Source of the DNA: Bacteroidales bacterium Bact_23
GTDB lineage: Bacteria; Bacteroidota; Bacteroidia; Bacteroidales; Lentimicrobiaceae
NCBI GenBank assembly: GCA_001603685.1
Contig: LUZO01000390.1
Span: 1 to 5,823 of the forward strand
DNA: 5,823 nt
Direction: 5' to 3'
The position numbers and the translations under genes are program-made. Below are positions 5,717 through 5,823 of the stretch, piece by piece. Under the pieces are notes generated by a model. It was not told the origin of the DNA, did not search any database, and saw only the letters and a list, made by a program, of their open reading frames with translations. Position 1 is the first letter of the stretch, and every line of letters starts with the position of its first letter.

Positions 5717-5739
5717 AACAAGGTTATTAAAAATTGCCA

Positions 5740-5770
5740 TAAATATACAAAATAAAATGATAGAAATCAA
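5740..5770 (-). promoter_or_regulatory. Candidate promoter of the kinase-like/nitroreductase operon
   Basis: On the minus strand, TTG (5768-5770) is followed after 20 nt by TATATTTA (5740-5747), a near match to the Bacteroidota TAnnTTTG -7 box with only the last base off. It lies 23 nt before the ATG at 5716 in very AT-rich DNA, which makes chance matches more likely. The remaining AT-rich sequence to 5823 shows nothing else I can support. Confidence 0.4.
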
Positions 5771-5823
5771 TAGGTAAGATAAAATATTCTTATATATGTT
5801 GCAAAAGAGATATATAGTTATAT

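Overview
The window looks like ordinary chromosomal DNA from a member of the Bacteroidota, probably Bacteroidales-like. This rests on three things: the gene content (a menaquinone-type MenG methyltransferase and the Bacteroidota style of 'cytidylate kinase-like' protein), the lack of clear Shine-Dalgarno sequences before the starts, and candidate promoters that fit the Bacteroidota -33/-7 pattern (TTG, about 20 nt, TAnnTTTG) rather than sigma70. No rRNA, tRNA, transposase, phage gene or CRISPR array is visible, and species cannot be named from the sequence.

Layout. Positions 1-73 are an AT-rich spacer with a nested inverted repeat just past the end of pcm. Positions 74-814 (minus) encode a protein-L-isoaspartate O-methyltransferase that carries an apparent export signal. 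Positions 815-1192 are a gene-free 378-nt stretch full of structure: an inverted repeat against the pcm start, an array of short hairpins separated by GATTTGAA units, two copies of a perfect 14-nt GC palindrome, a pyrimidine-rich 7-nt repeat, and a strong intrinsic terminator. That terminator belongs to the next gene (1193-3247, minus), a large lipoprotein zinc metallopeptidase of gluzincin type. A 231-nt divergent promoter region separates it from menG (3479-4198, plus), the last or near-last step of menaquinone synthesis. menG converges on a minus-strand two-gene unit: a cytidylate kinase-like protein (5030-5716) followed 30 nt later by a stand-alone SagB/ThcOx-type nitroreductase (4238-4999). 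Positions 5717-5823 are AT-rich and hold that unit's probable promoter.

How the genes relate. There is no single pathway here. Two products appear to leave the cytoplasm (the Pcm-like protein and the lipoprotein peptidase), one makes the respiratory quinone, and the kinase-like protein and nitroreductase form a short operon of unknown purpose. No YcaO partner or precursor peptide accompanies the SagB-like protein, so a RiPP cluster is not supported inside the window.

I do not see a convincing new multi-gene system. The most unusual signal is the hairpin/palindrome repeat field at 857-1126, where one hairpin copy carries a paired, compensating base change. Next are the exported repair methyltransferase and the unassigned ACE/M3-like peptidase. 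For three genes the longest reading frame begins at a TTG, and I moved those starts to downstream ATGs.
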